From Vicia villosa (taxonomy: Eukaryota; Streptophyta; Magnoliopsida; Fabales; Fabaceae), in contig NW_026705177.1 in the NCBI RefSeq assembly GCF_029867415.1, positions 434,001-498,000 on the forward strand: DNA of 64,000 nucleotides, read 5' to 3'. Within the stretch, counting starts at the first letter, position 1, and each line of letters begins with the position of its first letter. This document shows, one piece after another, positions 43,832 through 54,958 of the stretch. The notes below the pieces were generated by a model. It was not told the DNA's origin. It ran no database searches and saw only the letters and a program-made list of their open reading frames with translations. The translations under genes and the position numbers were made by a program.

Positions 43832-44374
43832 GTAGACAGGCTGGTTTTTCCATTCACTCTGGCAGGAGGCTTCCATGCCTGTTGATGACGAGTGATGCAT
43901 TATATACTTGTATAGATCTATCATTTTAGTGAAAACATGCCTTTGCTCGAATTTGATATGAAGACATGAACTTCTCTAATTTATCAGGTTTATCAGATTT
44001 TTCCGGAAGAGTTTAAACTCCTCCTCGAAAATGGGTGGCATAATTTAGGGAGAAAAGTCGAATATCTACTGTTTTTGTTGCAAAATCAATGTAAATGAAA
44101 TTTTCCTTAGTTGATTCTTGTTAATACTTGAAGTTCTTTAATTTTCTTTAGAGTGAGAAGTTACTCACAGAGTTGAATCCTTTCTAAACAGACTGAACAT
44201 GAATTTTACTGTAATGCTTGAGCCTTAATGGAACTTTAAAAAACAGACATCAAATTAAATAATTTGCAGCTCTCTTAATCATACAGACATTTTTATAGTT
44301 GAAAATTTAGGATAAGGAAGCACTACAATGTCACATGTAACTTCTACACAGAACTCCAACAACAAACTATGCTG
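43832..44374. other. Convergent 3' region between SPL2-like and NSP1
   Basis: 543 bp separate the SPL2-like stop (43831) from the NSP1 stop (44375, minus). Both 3' UTRs must lie here, with AATAAA-like signals poorly defined on either strand. No transposon is visible. Confidence 0.7.
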
Positions 44375-46039
44375 TCAATGTTGTTTATCCAATTTCCACA
44401 GAGAACAGAAAGAAACAGGTTGCCCCTTCCACCATAGTCCCACACTTGTATTGTTCTCTTCTTCGAGTTTCATCTCCCAATTACTATCATACTTTCTTAA
44501 CAAAGCTCGACCTCCGTCAATCGCATCCTCTCCAAATATTTCCTCTGCAAACCCTGCCTCTTTCATTCTTTCGCTCCATTTTTCTCTTCTTTCGTTCATC
44601 TCACGCTGGTTTGTCAATGCTTTCGAAGCCTCGCCTTCCATCATTCTCCTTTCATCATTCTCGCGACCTTTGAATGCTGAACTGGTTGAATCTAAAAACT
44701 TCCATAAGTAGTCCACTCTTTGAGAGAATCTAGTGGCGAAATCGCCACAGCTACTGCAGCAACACTCCATGTTGTTCTCATTCAATATCACCCCTTTAGG
44801 CTCCATGTCTCTCAACACCTTAAGAAACTCACTTCTTTCATCAGGATTGTTGTGATTCAAGTGGTGCAACCTGAATTGAGCGCAGACGATTAAGGATTCA
44901 TCGGGGGTGGCGTCAACAATTTTAGCAGTTAATGTATGCAATGGAATATTATCAAGCTTGTTTATCTGGAGGTTGACATTTATGGACTTGGCATAACCTA
45001 GAAGTCTCGAAGAGAAGTTATCACCACATGGACCTATTGAAAATGGTGTCTCCATGTTTTGGTTGTTTTCAGTCGACGAAGCAGTAACCACAGTGAGGCG
45101 AACCAGAGGAGGAGGTCCACCAGGTCGACGACTCAAGGCCTCTAGAAAAGTCGGCCATTGCACACCATGAGAGACTCCAATGTCGAGGATGTGAAGAGCG
45201 CGCAAATCATTCGGCTCTTCAGCTAGAACTTGAAGGATGGAAGCATTTGCTATGTTATTAGGAAAGGAAAACCAAGGACTAACCTCATAGAACTTCAATA
45301 ACGACTTTTGGAAGAATCGTGGTTCCGTTGATGCAAAAGTTATAGTCCCTGAAGAGGTAGACGACGAAGATGAAGACAGATGGTGTGTCAACGCTCGGAG
45401 ACCATGCGCCGCAAGCCGGTGGTTAGCATCACCGGTAGGTGAAGCTAGCTCATGGAGAACATATAAAAGATGTTGCACGCGATTCAGGTTTCCTCCGGTT
45501 ATGGCTGCAGCACAAGGGTTCAGCAACTGCTCAGCCCATCTACCATCCTTATTGTTTCCATTGTTACAGTTACTTCCATTAGCCTTAGCAGCACCTTTCT
45601 TATTCCCACCAGATTTTCTAACCACTGTCCCTTCAAGACCCGCATCTCCATTATCACCTTCATTCATCACACGCCTCTTGACTCTCTTATTCTTCTGGCT
45701 TCGTGATTGTTTCTCGAGACTCGACTCATCATCAACATTTCGTTTCTTCGGTAAATCAGAAAACGTTACGTTATTCGAACTATTAGGCTCAAGGGAAGTC
45801 GCGCTCGTGGTAGTAGTACTAGCAGCAGCAACATTGTTCGCGCTGTTTGTTGCATTAGGAGAGTCAATAATCACATCAGTTTGATACTGGCTCCTTATAT
45901 CTTGATTCTGATCCCATAACGGATACTCTTGGATGTAACCGCTGTTATACGGATCATCCAAGAACGATGGAAAGAACGAAACCGAACCTTCAAGCCAGTC
46001 AAGAATGTGATCTGAAGTCGGGTTTGGTTCCATAATCAT
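44375..46039 (-). CDS. NSP1, GRAS transcription factor of nodulation signalling
   Basis: An intact, intronless 554-residue protein. The N-terminus (MEPNPTSDHILDWLEGSVSF) and the whole layout match legume NSP1. Residues about 60-160 are low-complexity with basic clusters (KKRNVDD, KNKRVKRR) that can serve as nuclear localisation signals. The GRAS domain begins near 165 (RWAEQLLNPCAAAITGGN). The VHIID-type core is LHILDIGVSHG near 283, and the SAW end is VGLWWKGQPVSFCSLW. NSP1 acts downstream of Nod-factor calcium signalling. It binds AATTT-containing elements such as the ENOD11 promoter, pairs with NSP2, and also promotes strigolactone synthesis genes. The start is the ATG at 46039 (MIMEPNP); the second ATG two codons on is equally possible. 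No truncation. Confidence 0.97.
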   Translation of the reverse strand: MIMEPNPTSDHILDWLEGSVSFFPSFLDDPYNSGYIQEYPLWDQNQDIRSQYQTDVIIDSPNATNSANNVAAASTTTTSATSLEPNSSNNVTFSDLPKKRNVDDESSLEKQSRSQKNKRVKRRVMNEGDNGDAGLEGTVVRKSGGNKKGAAKANGSNCNNGNNKDGRWAEQLLNPCAAAITGGNLNRVQHLLYVLHELASPTGDANHRLAAHGLRALTHHLSSSSSSTSSGTITFASTEPRFFQKSLLKFYEVSPWFSFPNNIANASILQVLAEEPNDLRALHILDIGVSHGVQWPTFLEALSRRPGGPPPLVRLTVVTASSTENNQNMETPFSIGPCGDNFSSRLLGYAKSINVNLQINKLDNIPLHTLTAKIVDATPDESLIVCAQFRLHHLNHNNPDERSEFLKVLRDMEPKGVILNENNMECCCSSCGDFATRFSQRVDYLWKFLDSTSSAFKGRENDERRMMEGEASKALTNQREMNERREKWSERMKEAGFAEEIFGEDAIDGGRALLRKYDSNWEMKLEEENNTSVGLWWKGQPVSFCSLWKLDKQH

Positions 46040-46190
46040 CGCGACAATGAGAAAAAAATGAAAAAAACTTTCAAGATATCAAAGGGTTTGAAAAGGTTAA
46101 TAGTATTGGATCATTGACCAAAAACAATAGATCATAGAAGATAGAACCAAAGACTTTTAAGTTTTGAAGTTCAACAGTTTCTCACATGTA

Positions 46191-46200
46191 CTTATAAAAT
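46191..46200 (-). promoter_or_regulatory. Possible TATA box of NSP1
   Basis: ATTTTATAAG on the minus strand, about 150 bp upstream of the NSP1 ATG. It is the best TATA-like element in the proximal upstream region. In such AT-rich DNA this is only a weak assignment. Confidence 0.35.
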
Positions 46201-46249
46201 AAAACATTTAGCATATAATAGAGGTGTTATGTTACATTAACAAGTAGTG

Positions 46250-47724
46250 ACAAATAAGGGAATTTTCTAATTGTTTGTGTGCTGTTGGTTTGGAGGATGT
46301 GATGTTTTATTGAGATTTTTTAAATGGTTTAACATAGGCAACTAGGAGACGAGGTTGTCTCTTGTTTATGTTGTGTGGTTAACTTGTTGTTTTTGTATTA
46401 TATTGGAGATTGGTATATACTATTTAAGATTTAGTTTGTGTGTTGAAGAATGTGATAGGTTGTTTTGAAAACTTAGCCGGCAAATATTGTTTGACTAATT
46501 GATTATTGTTGAAAAGTTTATGTCTGTTTGGGTTTGTGGAACTTTTTGTACTGTGTTTTGTTGTTCATAGGTGTTAAATTGTTATTATATGTTGTGGAAA
46601 CAAAAAATGATGGTAACATATTATTTGACACTGATATTTTATTGATTGAAGCTTACATGTTGTTGCTAAAATGTTTTGGACTTTCCTAATTTAGTGAGAT
46701 TGATTTTAATCTCAATTAACAAGAGATAATGATGTGTTGAAAATATGTACTACCACTAACTTATAAAATATAAGGCTTTCTTGAAAATTTTATGTCCATT
46801 TTTGTAATATTAAATTGATAATGCAATAAAAATAAATATTATGATTGAAATATTTTATGTCAATTTTTATAATATTAAATTGACAATACAATAAAACTAA
46901 ATATTATGATTGAAATAAATTAACTTTGTTCTAAGATTCCGTTCTTATCGACAATATTTATTTATATTTATATATTAATGTAAATAAATTATTGATATTT
47001 ATTAATAAATAATTTAAAAAAATAATCATCTCTCTTAAAAAGTAAACTTAAAAAAAAAAAATTGTAGTCAAGATTTATTTTAGTCATTAAGAAAAATCAA
47101 GAGATCAATTTATTTCTTACAAAATATATAAATAAAAAAACAAGTTTTAGTCTCTAAGAAAAATAAATTGAGACAATTTAGTCTCTATTTATATTTTGTT
47201 TCATTGATGAAAGAAATATAGAGGAAAAAATGAAGAGAAAAAAACAAGGTATATAGTATAAATCTTTTCAAAGACAGTTGTAAAATGGTTATTAATTGGT
47301 TGATGTTAATAAAAAAAAATTTCATCAATTTTTATATAAAATAAGCAGTGATAAAAAAATTAAAATTTAATTACAAACAATTTTTTTTGTAACAATCAAT
47401 ATTTTTAAATAAATAATAAATATATTTAATTAATAAAAATAGTTAAAGTTTAAAATAATTTTATTTATCTACTTGCTGTATATAAGTAAAATAATTACTA
47501 ATATTTTTCTTACAATTTAGTACTCATATTATGTTGAAACATGGTGGCTGGCTATGCTCCACTAGGGGTCTTTTTTCTATCAACTCGGTGCTGAATTTTT
47601 TTAATTTCTTAATTTGGTGTTTAGAATATATTAATTAATCTCTATTACAACTTACAAGTATCCCTTTTAGTTTCTTAAATTTTTTGTTATGAAAAGCTCA
47701 ATTTTGTATTTTGGTTATGTATTT
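46250..47724. other. AT-rich spacer upstream of NSP1, no gene
   Basis: No protein-like frame. A near-duplicate of about 65 bp occurs at 46775-46840 and 46842-46915 (TTTTATGTC.ATTTTT.TAATATTAAATTGA). Otherwise A/T runs only. Confidence 0.5.
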
Positions 47725-48190
47725 TGTTTTAGTTAGTAAGGATTGGTTGTTAGGAGTGGGTTGAAGTTTGTTAGGATTTTGGTACAACTCAACCAACTAC
47801 AATATTTCTCTATATGCTGAGAAACTAACCAATTGTATATTCAATTTTTTGAATAAATTAATGAATACATGAATAAGAGATTCATGGTAATGCTTCTTAA
47901 GTTTCATCATGGTCTCAATTACCTTCTATTCTCTATCTCCTGCTAATTAATTCTCCTTCATCTTCTTCTTCTTTAGACATGGTAAGAATAAATCCCTCAA
48001 AGTCTTGGGTTGCTCATGTTTTCCTCTTATTAGGCCTTATAATCAACACAAGTTGCAATTTAGAAATGAGGAATGCTTCCTCTTAGGTATTTCATCTCAT
48101 CACAAAGGTTATAAAAGTCTTAACAAAGAGGGTTGAATCTTTATCTTAAAATATGTTTTCTTCAATGAATTTTAGTTTCCTTATTCCACT
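47725..48190 (+). mobile_element. Small copia remnant: LTR end, primer-site relic and pol scrap
   Basis: 47725-47909 looks like a copia LTR (TGTTTTAGTTAG ... TTTCATCA). It is followed at 47910 by TGGTCTCAATT, a degenerate form of the usual copia primer site TGGTATCAGAG. Around 48040-48180 a frame reads PYNQHKLQFRNEECFLLGIS then HHKGYKSLNKEG. This is the post-integrase region of copia pol (KL.FRS..C.FLGYS..HKGYKC). Most of gag-pol is missing between them. Confidence 0.6.
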
Positions 48191-48509
48191 TTATTTTCAT
48201 CTAATGCAACTACTTTACATACAAAGTCTACGAGCACATCTTTATTACTGATAAAGCCAATTGGATAATACTGTAGACCCTCTCTATGACACACATTAAT
48301 ACTTCTCACCCTAGTCAAAATCAGACAGACACTAACCTTAATTCTATTATGCATCAAAGTAGAAATCATGCTTCTCCCAATTTAGACACACTGCATGATG
48401 TGTCACCATTAATTACTAGTACATCTCAACCAATACATGATGAGAAATACATGCTCCCAAGTCCTTATATTAAGAATAAGATATCAATTGTATCTCGACA
48501 TAATGAACA

Positions 48510-48720
48510 TATAGTAGAGTTACTTGTTCATGATCATCATCCCTCAAATCTCGTGTCTATGTCTAAACCATCCTCTGATTTTTACTTGACATAATGAACA
48601 TATACTAGACGTACTTGTTCACGATCATCATCCCTCAGATCTCGTGTCTCTGTCTAAACCATCCTTATGATCATCATCCCTCTGATTTGTACTTGACATA
48701 ATGAACATATATTAAAGCAG
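48510..48720 (+). repeat. Tandem ~90-bp repeats with a third copy at 49889
   Basis: The unit TACTTGTTCAYGATCATCATCCCTCARATCTCGTGTC occurs at about 48518, 48619 and again at 49889-49970. The last two agree almost base for base over about 80 bp. The third copy is separated from the others by the 1.17-kb inverted-repeat element at 48721-49888. Confidence 0.8.
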
Positions 48721-48807
48721 AATTATTAATCCCGGATAGCGGAGCGGAGCGACCGACCCCAAACGTGGAAATAGTGGGAATTGCGGGATCTTGGATAGCG
48801 GGATAAA

Positions 48808-48810
<3 letters not shown>

Positions 48811-48873
<63 letters not shown>
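48811..48873. repeat. (TA)n microsatellite
   Basis: A 63-bp TA tract inside the GC-ended element. Confidence 0.97.
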
Positions 48874-48877
<4 letters not shown>

Positions 48878-49038
48878 TAATATTTATATAAAAATATGAG
48901 AAGTTATACACAATGTTTAAAAAAATGAGAAGATTAATTATCATATATTAATAAAATAATCCTTAAATTGTAATATTAAATCAACTAAGTAATCTTAAAT
49001 TCATTGTTTTTTGTTTATATGTGGTGCGGTATGTATTA

Positions 49039-49322
49039 CTCCCTCCGTTCCTTTTTAAGTGTCGTTTTAGCAAAAAGCTCTTCAACCAAGATAGTGGATT
49101 ATTAGAGTTATTTTTCCTAATATACCCTTATTTATTTTTCTCTTTCCAAATAAATTCAATCATAAACTCTCTTTTTTTTCAATAACTAATTGAAAAATTT
49201 GAGGTGGAGTTAATGAGAAAATAAGGGTATAAATGACAAATTATAACATTAAATTATAAAACGACACTTAAATAGGAACAAAAAATTCTTCTAAAATGAC
49301 ACTTAAAAAGGAACGGAGGGAG
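49039..49322. mobile_element. Stowaway MITE (Tc1/mariner type)
   Basis: Inverted termini CTCCCTCCGTTCCTTTTTAA and its reverse complement TTAAAAAGGAACGGAGGGAG bound a 284-bp non-coding AT-rich element. It is flanked by TA on each side (49037-49038, 49323-49324), the classic Stowaway target duplication. Ends are intact, suggesting relatively recent activity. Confidence 0.95.
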
Positions 49323-49554
49323 TAGTTTTTATTTTTCAAGAGGATTAATTACTATAACTATTGTTGTTATTATTTGTTTCTTTAAAAAAAAACAAATTTA
49401 TAATCAGAGGTGCTTTGTTTTAGGCGGTGGTATACATCTGTCACTCTTTTTCAGAGGTGCTTTGCTTTGGAAGTGCTTTCTTTGACTTTTCAACACTCCT
49501 TTTCCCATTATTTGTTAGTTAAATATTTCCTGTCCCCACCACTTCTTCTCATCT

Positions 49555-49645
49555 TTTTCTTCTTCTCGTGTCATCTTCTTCTTCTCGTGTCATCTTCTTC
49601 GTGCTTCTTCTCATCTTCTTCGTGCTTCTTATCATCTTCTTCATT
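49555..49645. repeat. CTT-rich low-complexity tract
   Basis: Degenerate repeats of CTTCTTCTCGTGTCATCTT. They give serine-rich translations with no biological support. Confidence 0.85.
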
Positions 49646-50039
49646 TTAAAAAATTAGGGTTTTTTCTTAATAACCCAAAAAAAACACATGCACCACACTT
49701 CAAAATTATGACGATTCCGCTTTTAAACCCGGAGCCGCTCCGCCCAGGAAAATCCCGCGATCCGCGACCCGGGAAAGCTATGTAGCGTCTGCTACACCAT
49801 CTCCGCCACCGCACCCTGCATCTCGTGCGGGTGGGAGGTGCGCCGCTATAGCGGCTGTCGCGGTCGGGAATGATAACTTTGTACAATAGGTACTTGTTCA
49901 CGATCATCATCCCTCAGATCTCGTGTCTCTGTCTAAACCACCCTTATGATCATCATCCCTCTGATTTGTACTTGTTCCAAGAGCATTTAACTTACCACCC
50001 TCTGATTTGTACTTGACACCCCATCAAACGGCATGAAAA

Positions 50040-50440
50040 GACCATAATGACCTTACACACAGTTTTCACCATTTTGCCAAATTTACTGAAACGAAGTGAA
50101 AATTTCAAAACTCCAGGGCGATATCAGAAATTTTACCTTGATACCAAAAGTTCTTTAGAAAAATTAAGTAAAATACCGAAAAAGTGGGAATATTCGGGAG
50201 AAAATCACGAAAATTTCAGAATTTCAGGGAGAAATTCACGAAATTTTCATAAACTCTGGAATTTCTTACTAGAAATTTCAATAATTATGGTATTTTGGGA
50301 GGTTATGTTGTCGGAAATTCTGAAATTTCTGGTAGTTCAATTTTTTTTTTTTAGAAAATTTGAAAAATTTCAAAATTTTTGCTACCTTCTCTTTCACTGA
50401 TTTTTTTTTCGTTTTTTCATTTTTTTTTTCCAGAGGACCA
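50040..50440. repeat. Subterminal-like array of GAAATTTC motifs
   Basis: Short motifs such as CAGAAATTTTACC, GAAATTTCA and GGGAGAAATTCACG recur many times. A comparable stretch with inverse sense (GTCAGAAATTTTG, CCGAAAAATTTTCC) lies at about 56800-57060, on the other side of the plant-mobile-domain pseudogene. They may be the two ends of the transposon that carried that gene, but no exact termini were found. Confidence 0.4.
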
Positions 50441-50639
50441 AAGGGGAGAGCAACACCATTGCCGACAGGATGACTGATAGAGCGGAAACGAGTTAGATGA
50501 CATGCTCTGACCGGTTCTCACCAGAAACAGATGGTTGAGCAGGCGTATGGCCAATTCCGTGCACCCTGATGCTGAGCTGCTAGAGTCTTTACTGATGTGA
50601 AGGTACCTGCTATTGTGGAGGTGCTTGCAGTTGTGAAGG

Positions 50640-50821
50640 TACCTGTACCTATTGCTGATGAGTACCCCTTGAAGAGGTTGCTGTTGAGGAGGTTCATGTG
50701 TTAGCTGAGCAAGTTCCTGATGCTGATGAGGTGTTTCTCATTCCTCTCACACCTCTTGTTGCCGGTGATGATACTCCTACTAATACAAACGTCATTGCTC
50801 ATGCTTCTACAAATCCATATG
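50640..50821 (+). pseudogene. N-terminal fragment of a plant mobile domain (PMD) gene
   Basis: A frame reading AEQVPDADEVF and GDDTPTNTNV resembles the acidic, low-complexity N-terminal tail of transposon-associated PMD proteins. It runs up to the CACTA element at about 50822; the conserved domain resumes beyond it at 54959. Stops are present upstream. Confidence 0.4.
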
Positions 50822-53800
50822 TTTACACAAAAAATCAGTGTTTTACGACACAAAAATTGCGACAGTTACTTGATAATTGTCGTAATTTGCATATAGAGAC
50901 AATGGTTACGACGGTTGACACCAACCGTCCCTAAAATTTATGTCACGACGGTAAAACTAACTGCCCTAATGTTGTTATTACGACGGTAAAACAACCGTCG
51001 CCCCTTAACCATTCATCCTACACGTTTCTCACCAAAATTTCATTTCACGACAGTAAAGTTAACCGTCTTAAAACTCCTTTCACAACAATTAAAACACCCG
51101 TCGCACCCCTTAACCTTTAATCATAAACTATTAGACTTCAGCTTATCAATTTACCTTCCCTCTTTCTTAATTTCAGAAGGCCGCGCTCCTTCTTTCCCCC
51201 AAAATCAAAACCCTTATCACTTTTCTCATTTTTTAATCGCAAAACAAATCCCAATTTTCTACTAAATAAGAAATTTCGTCTTCTTTCCACCAAATTTCTC
51301 TAACATATCCCAATATTTTGAAACCCTAGTTCTCCCTAAAAAATTTGAAGGGTCTTAATAGAGTACAATGTTAAAAGTTGTTGTTCATAGAGAACAAATT
51401 GCAGGTTATTCACATAGCACAAATTTGGAGGGTGTTTTTCACATAGCACAAATTTGTACACGAAAATGCATTTGAAGGTTGTAAACCCTAAGTTCCTTTA
51501 TATCATAGTTCTTCATTGTTTATCAATTCCTTTAAAAACCCTAAGTTCCTTTTATATGAACCATTTGTTTTTTGCAGGAACGATAATAATTGTTTACAAA
51601 AATATGATGAAGAGGTACGTCTGCTCACCCTCTCTATTCTACTTTCTACAACATACTTTCATTCATATTTGCCACCTCTATAATCTATTGTTGTCCTTTT
51701 TTGTAGTGATATTTGTTTTGACGGTGTGAGCTAACATCTCATAGTTTTGTAGATATGGACTTTATATACGGGTGTTCTTTTTTTAGTGTTGTTCGATCTC
51801 TTTTTCTTTTTCAGTATTGTTGCTTGCCTTTCAAAATCTGTTTTTAATATCGTCATCCAAACACAAGTTCTGTTTACTCTCTAGTCATTTGGAATCCCAT
51901 TTTTTAGGGATGTGATAGGTGCCATCTATAACGCCCAAAGTTCTTAAAAAATGGAGAAGTATCTTGTCCGACATGATATCATTAAATAAGGTTATGTAGT
52001 TAAGATTTTCCCATATTCTGCTCGGCCAAAACTGGATTTGTTGTTATTAATATTCAAGATCAGATTGTGTGCAATAATGTAAAACATTATTTCTTCTTAT
52101 TGGTTTGAGATGCGATTTTTTGAAAGTATCTATTTATCTGTTTTAGATTTTTTGCAGAATCATATACTATTTGTGACTGTATGTATAGTCTAGACTCTTT
52201 AGACTTTTGGGCTTGATCTTGTTGGCATTATTAACTTGATATTTCTGTGAATACTGAGTTAGTCATAAAATATGGTGTCTCTACTAGATAAAATATTACC
52301 TCCTTATAGTTAATATCTTACCTTCCATAGATTTCAAGAAGGAGCTGAGGTCACTTAATGGAGAATTGCAACTACACATTTTGGAGCTTGCTGATATTCT
52401 TATTGAGAGACCATCACAATATCCAAGGAGAGTTGAAGAAATTTCAATCGTGTTCAAAATTTTACGCCACCTTTTCAATTCCCTGCGTCCTCATCAAGTA
52501 AACAATATTCTAGACAGCTATAATTATATTACTTGCCTTTGAATGGGATGCTTCTGGTCTTTTTCCTTTTTCTGAAATTTTCATGATATCGTCTATTTAT
52601 TTTATAGGCTAGAGTAACTTTGATTCATATTTTGGAATTTCAGATAGAGCGCCGTAAACAAGTTGTGGAGGACATAAAAAGGTATGTACATTTCCTGATA
52701 TTTTTCTTAATGTCCTTGTCTATGATTTTATAACCTTTTGCAATTTTTGTTGGTATGCTTGCTTGCAACCTTCGTAGATTTCTAAATTCACGAGTCAGTT
52801 CATTCTTTCTGGTTGTACCCACTACTACAATATCCACACAAGGCCAGTGTAGGGTTCTATGACTGAGCAAAGCCAAAAAGGAAGTGTATTGGTCCCTGTT
52901 AGTTTATTGATTAAAAACAATGAAAGATTCAAAAGAGTCAATAATCAATTCACAAAGGATAAACTAGTAAATAGTTCTAAGAATGAAAAAGATACCTATC
53001 TGATTTAGGAAAATCATATTTATAGATCCCCTAAAACAAAAGTACCAGAGAAGATTCCATATGCAAAACCTTATGAATTTAAAACAGAGTCCTCCCTCCT
53101 AAGTTCATCCATGTCTGTTGGCTTACCACAGTTTTATTTTATTGAAATTTTGTATTATACTATTTCCTCTAGAATATAGAATTTTATGCTCAAATAAAAT
53201 TTAATAATGCATATTGTTTACAGTTACCCAATCACACTATCTTTTTCATTTTTCAGCAACATACACTTTTCCATTTTCCATTTTTAATAATGTAGTTCAA
53301 GTGGATATTTTAGTTTGTTTCAAGTGTTAGTACATGAGTTGTTTTTGTATTGCGGAATTGTTCGAGCCGAGGTATCAGAGCGACTACAACATGCCTTTTT
53401 ATGCTACATAACCCTGCAACTTTGTTAGATTATTTTCGGATCCGTCATCAAGTGTCTCTAATGGTAATTTAAGATCTCAGAATTGTATCTACAACACTGC
53501 ATTTTAGTTAACTTAATGACACATGGTCAATGGAGTTTACTTTATCTTACATATACTAATGCATGCTATCCATAAGTTAATGTTTAATTTTCTTGACATA
53601 ATTATGATGCTGCCACACACTTTGAGTCAACTGTAGTGGATGTCTACAACATGTAGACATTGAAAACCATAAAGGTAACTTTTCTATCTTGGTGACTAGC
53701 TGTTTGCTATGCTTGATTTTACCTAGCAGTGATCTAAATGATGACTTATATTTTTTTAGTATATACTTCAAATGATATGACTATAACATGTGTAATCTAT

Positions 53801-54958
53801 TATACCATATATTTGATTTCTTCTATAGAGTTAACTTCAAGTTGCATTGAATTTTAGATTTCTTCCTCATCTTTCTATTTTCACTACAGTTTGTATATAG
53901 CTGAAATTTTGATTTTTCACATACTTACAATTTCATTTTTAGGAATAAAATCATTGTTTATGTTAATCAATCATTTTCTAATAATGCTTTCATTAAAATG
54001 TATATTACACAAAAATTAATAATTTACTTGTGAGGTTAGAGGATGGAATCAAACTAAAAACTAGTTGATATTGTGTTAATTGCATAAATACTCCGAATGA
54101 GATTAACAGAAAACCCATGGATGTAATAGAAAATTGGTCTAGCGCTGCGGTTTGTTATGGAAATTTGTAGAACATTATTCTTCTTCTCTTATAGTTTTGT
54201 GGTTAATTTTGTCATTTTCTGATTTTAAAATTTGTGATATTGTGAATTCGAAGAGGTTCTCGGCCTCACTGTAGACCCTAGTGTCATCGGTGGTGCTACA
54301 GAAGATTATGCGGATGCAGGAGGCTAAATGCAGTATGCGATAATACGAAATGATTCAAGACTGAAGTTAGTGCAACATCAACATGAAAACAAGTCACCAA
54401 ATACACTGAGAAAGAGAAAAGTATATTGTGTGCGGGACCTGGATATAGAAGTTCACACGATACGATACCGTATTTGTTACAATTTTTTGTCAAATCATTT
54501 GTAGTGGATCATAGTTATATAGTTTTTAATAGAGTAATATATAAAATTAATGGTTGTTGGTATTTTTATAACAACTCAATGTGTTGCTAATTATTTCAGT
54601 CGGAATGCTTTTGTGGCATAACGTGTTTTTATTTTTTTATTTCATTTATATATTATTTTTTAAAAAAATTCATTTATTTAGCGGGGGTTATAAACCTCCA
54701 CAGTTATTACTGAATTGGAAACACAAAACAAAGTTCACGACGGTATTCAACCGTCGCCACTTCCAGTTAAGGTCAGTTCCAACCTGTCGTGAACTAGCGC
54801 GACGGTTGGTGTGACGGTTTTGGAAACCGTCGCGAAACAGGTTGGGGACACACGATTCTGCGACGGTAGTGTAACCGTCGTAGATTGTAATTTGTGGCGG
54901 TTTTAACCGTCGCAATCTGCAAAATTAACCGTCGCAACTAACAAATTTTCTCGTAGTG
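50822..54958. mobile_element. CACTA element carrying a captured MED7 fragment
   Basis: The right end, read inwards on the minus strand, is CACTACGAGAAAATTTGTTAG, a classic CACTA terminus. Subterminal copies of ACGACGGT/ACCGTCGC are dense at both ends: 50900-51070 on the left, 54735-54945 on the right. The left terminus is degenerate (about TTTACACAAAAAATC near 50822), and I could not match the 3-bp target duplication. No transposase is readable in about 4.1 kb. The element interrupts a PMD pseudogene and contains exon-intron sequence of MED7 (52331-52681). Confidence 0.75.
52331..52681 (+). pseudogene. Captured fragment of Mediator subunit MED7 (two exons)
   Basis: Exon 52331-52497, bounded by TTCCATAG and GTAAAC, reads FKKELRSLNGELQLHILELA, then DILIERPSQYPRRVEEIS and FNSLRPHQ. 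Exon 52609-52681, bounded by TTTTATAG and GTATGT, reads ARVTLIHILEFQIERRKQ then VVEDIKR. This is the conserved core of plant MED7, a middle-module Mediator subunit. The introns are retained, so it was copied as DNA and not from mRNA. The N-terminal third and the end of MED7 are not seen, so it is a gene fragment. AT-rich, UTR-like sequence near 51150-51330 might be the captured 5' part. It is not expected to make Mediator protein, but could be transcribed within the transposon. Confidence 0.85.

Larger units (their letters stand above)
48721..49888. mobile_element. Possible TIR element with GC-rich ends
   Basis: The left end region (ATTATTAATCCCGGATAGCGGAG) and the right end region read on the minus strand (GTTATCATTCCCGACCGCG) are similar. 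Both ends are strikingly GC-rich (GGAGCGGAGCGACCGACC; GCGCCGCTATAGCGGCTGTC) inside AT-rich DNA. The block separates members of a tandem repeat array, which supports insertion. No exact target-site duplication could be fixed and no transposase is present; the superfamily is unknown. It contains a TA tract (48811-48873), a Stowaway MITE (49039-49322) and a CTT-rich stretch (49555-49645). Confidence 0.5.

Noticed and set aside
52331..52681. Functional MED7 gene at this locus
   Set aside because: Only the central exons are present; the start and the end of the protein are missing and the segment is enclosed by CACTA subterminal repeats.
53340..53400. Copia primer-binding site (GGTATCAGAGCG)
   Set aside because: The match is isolated, with no LTR end in front of it and no gag after it, inside the CACTA element.
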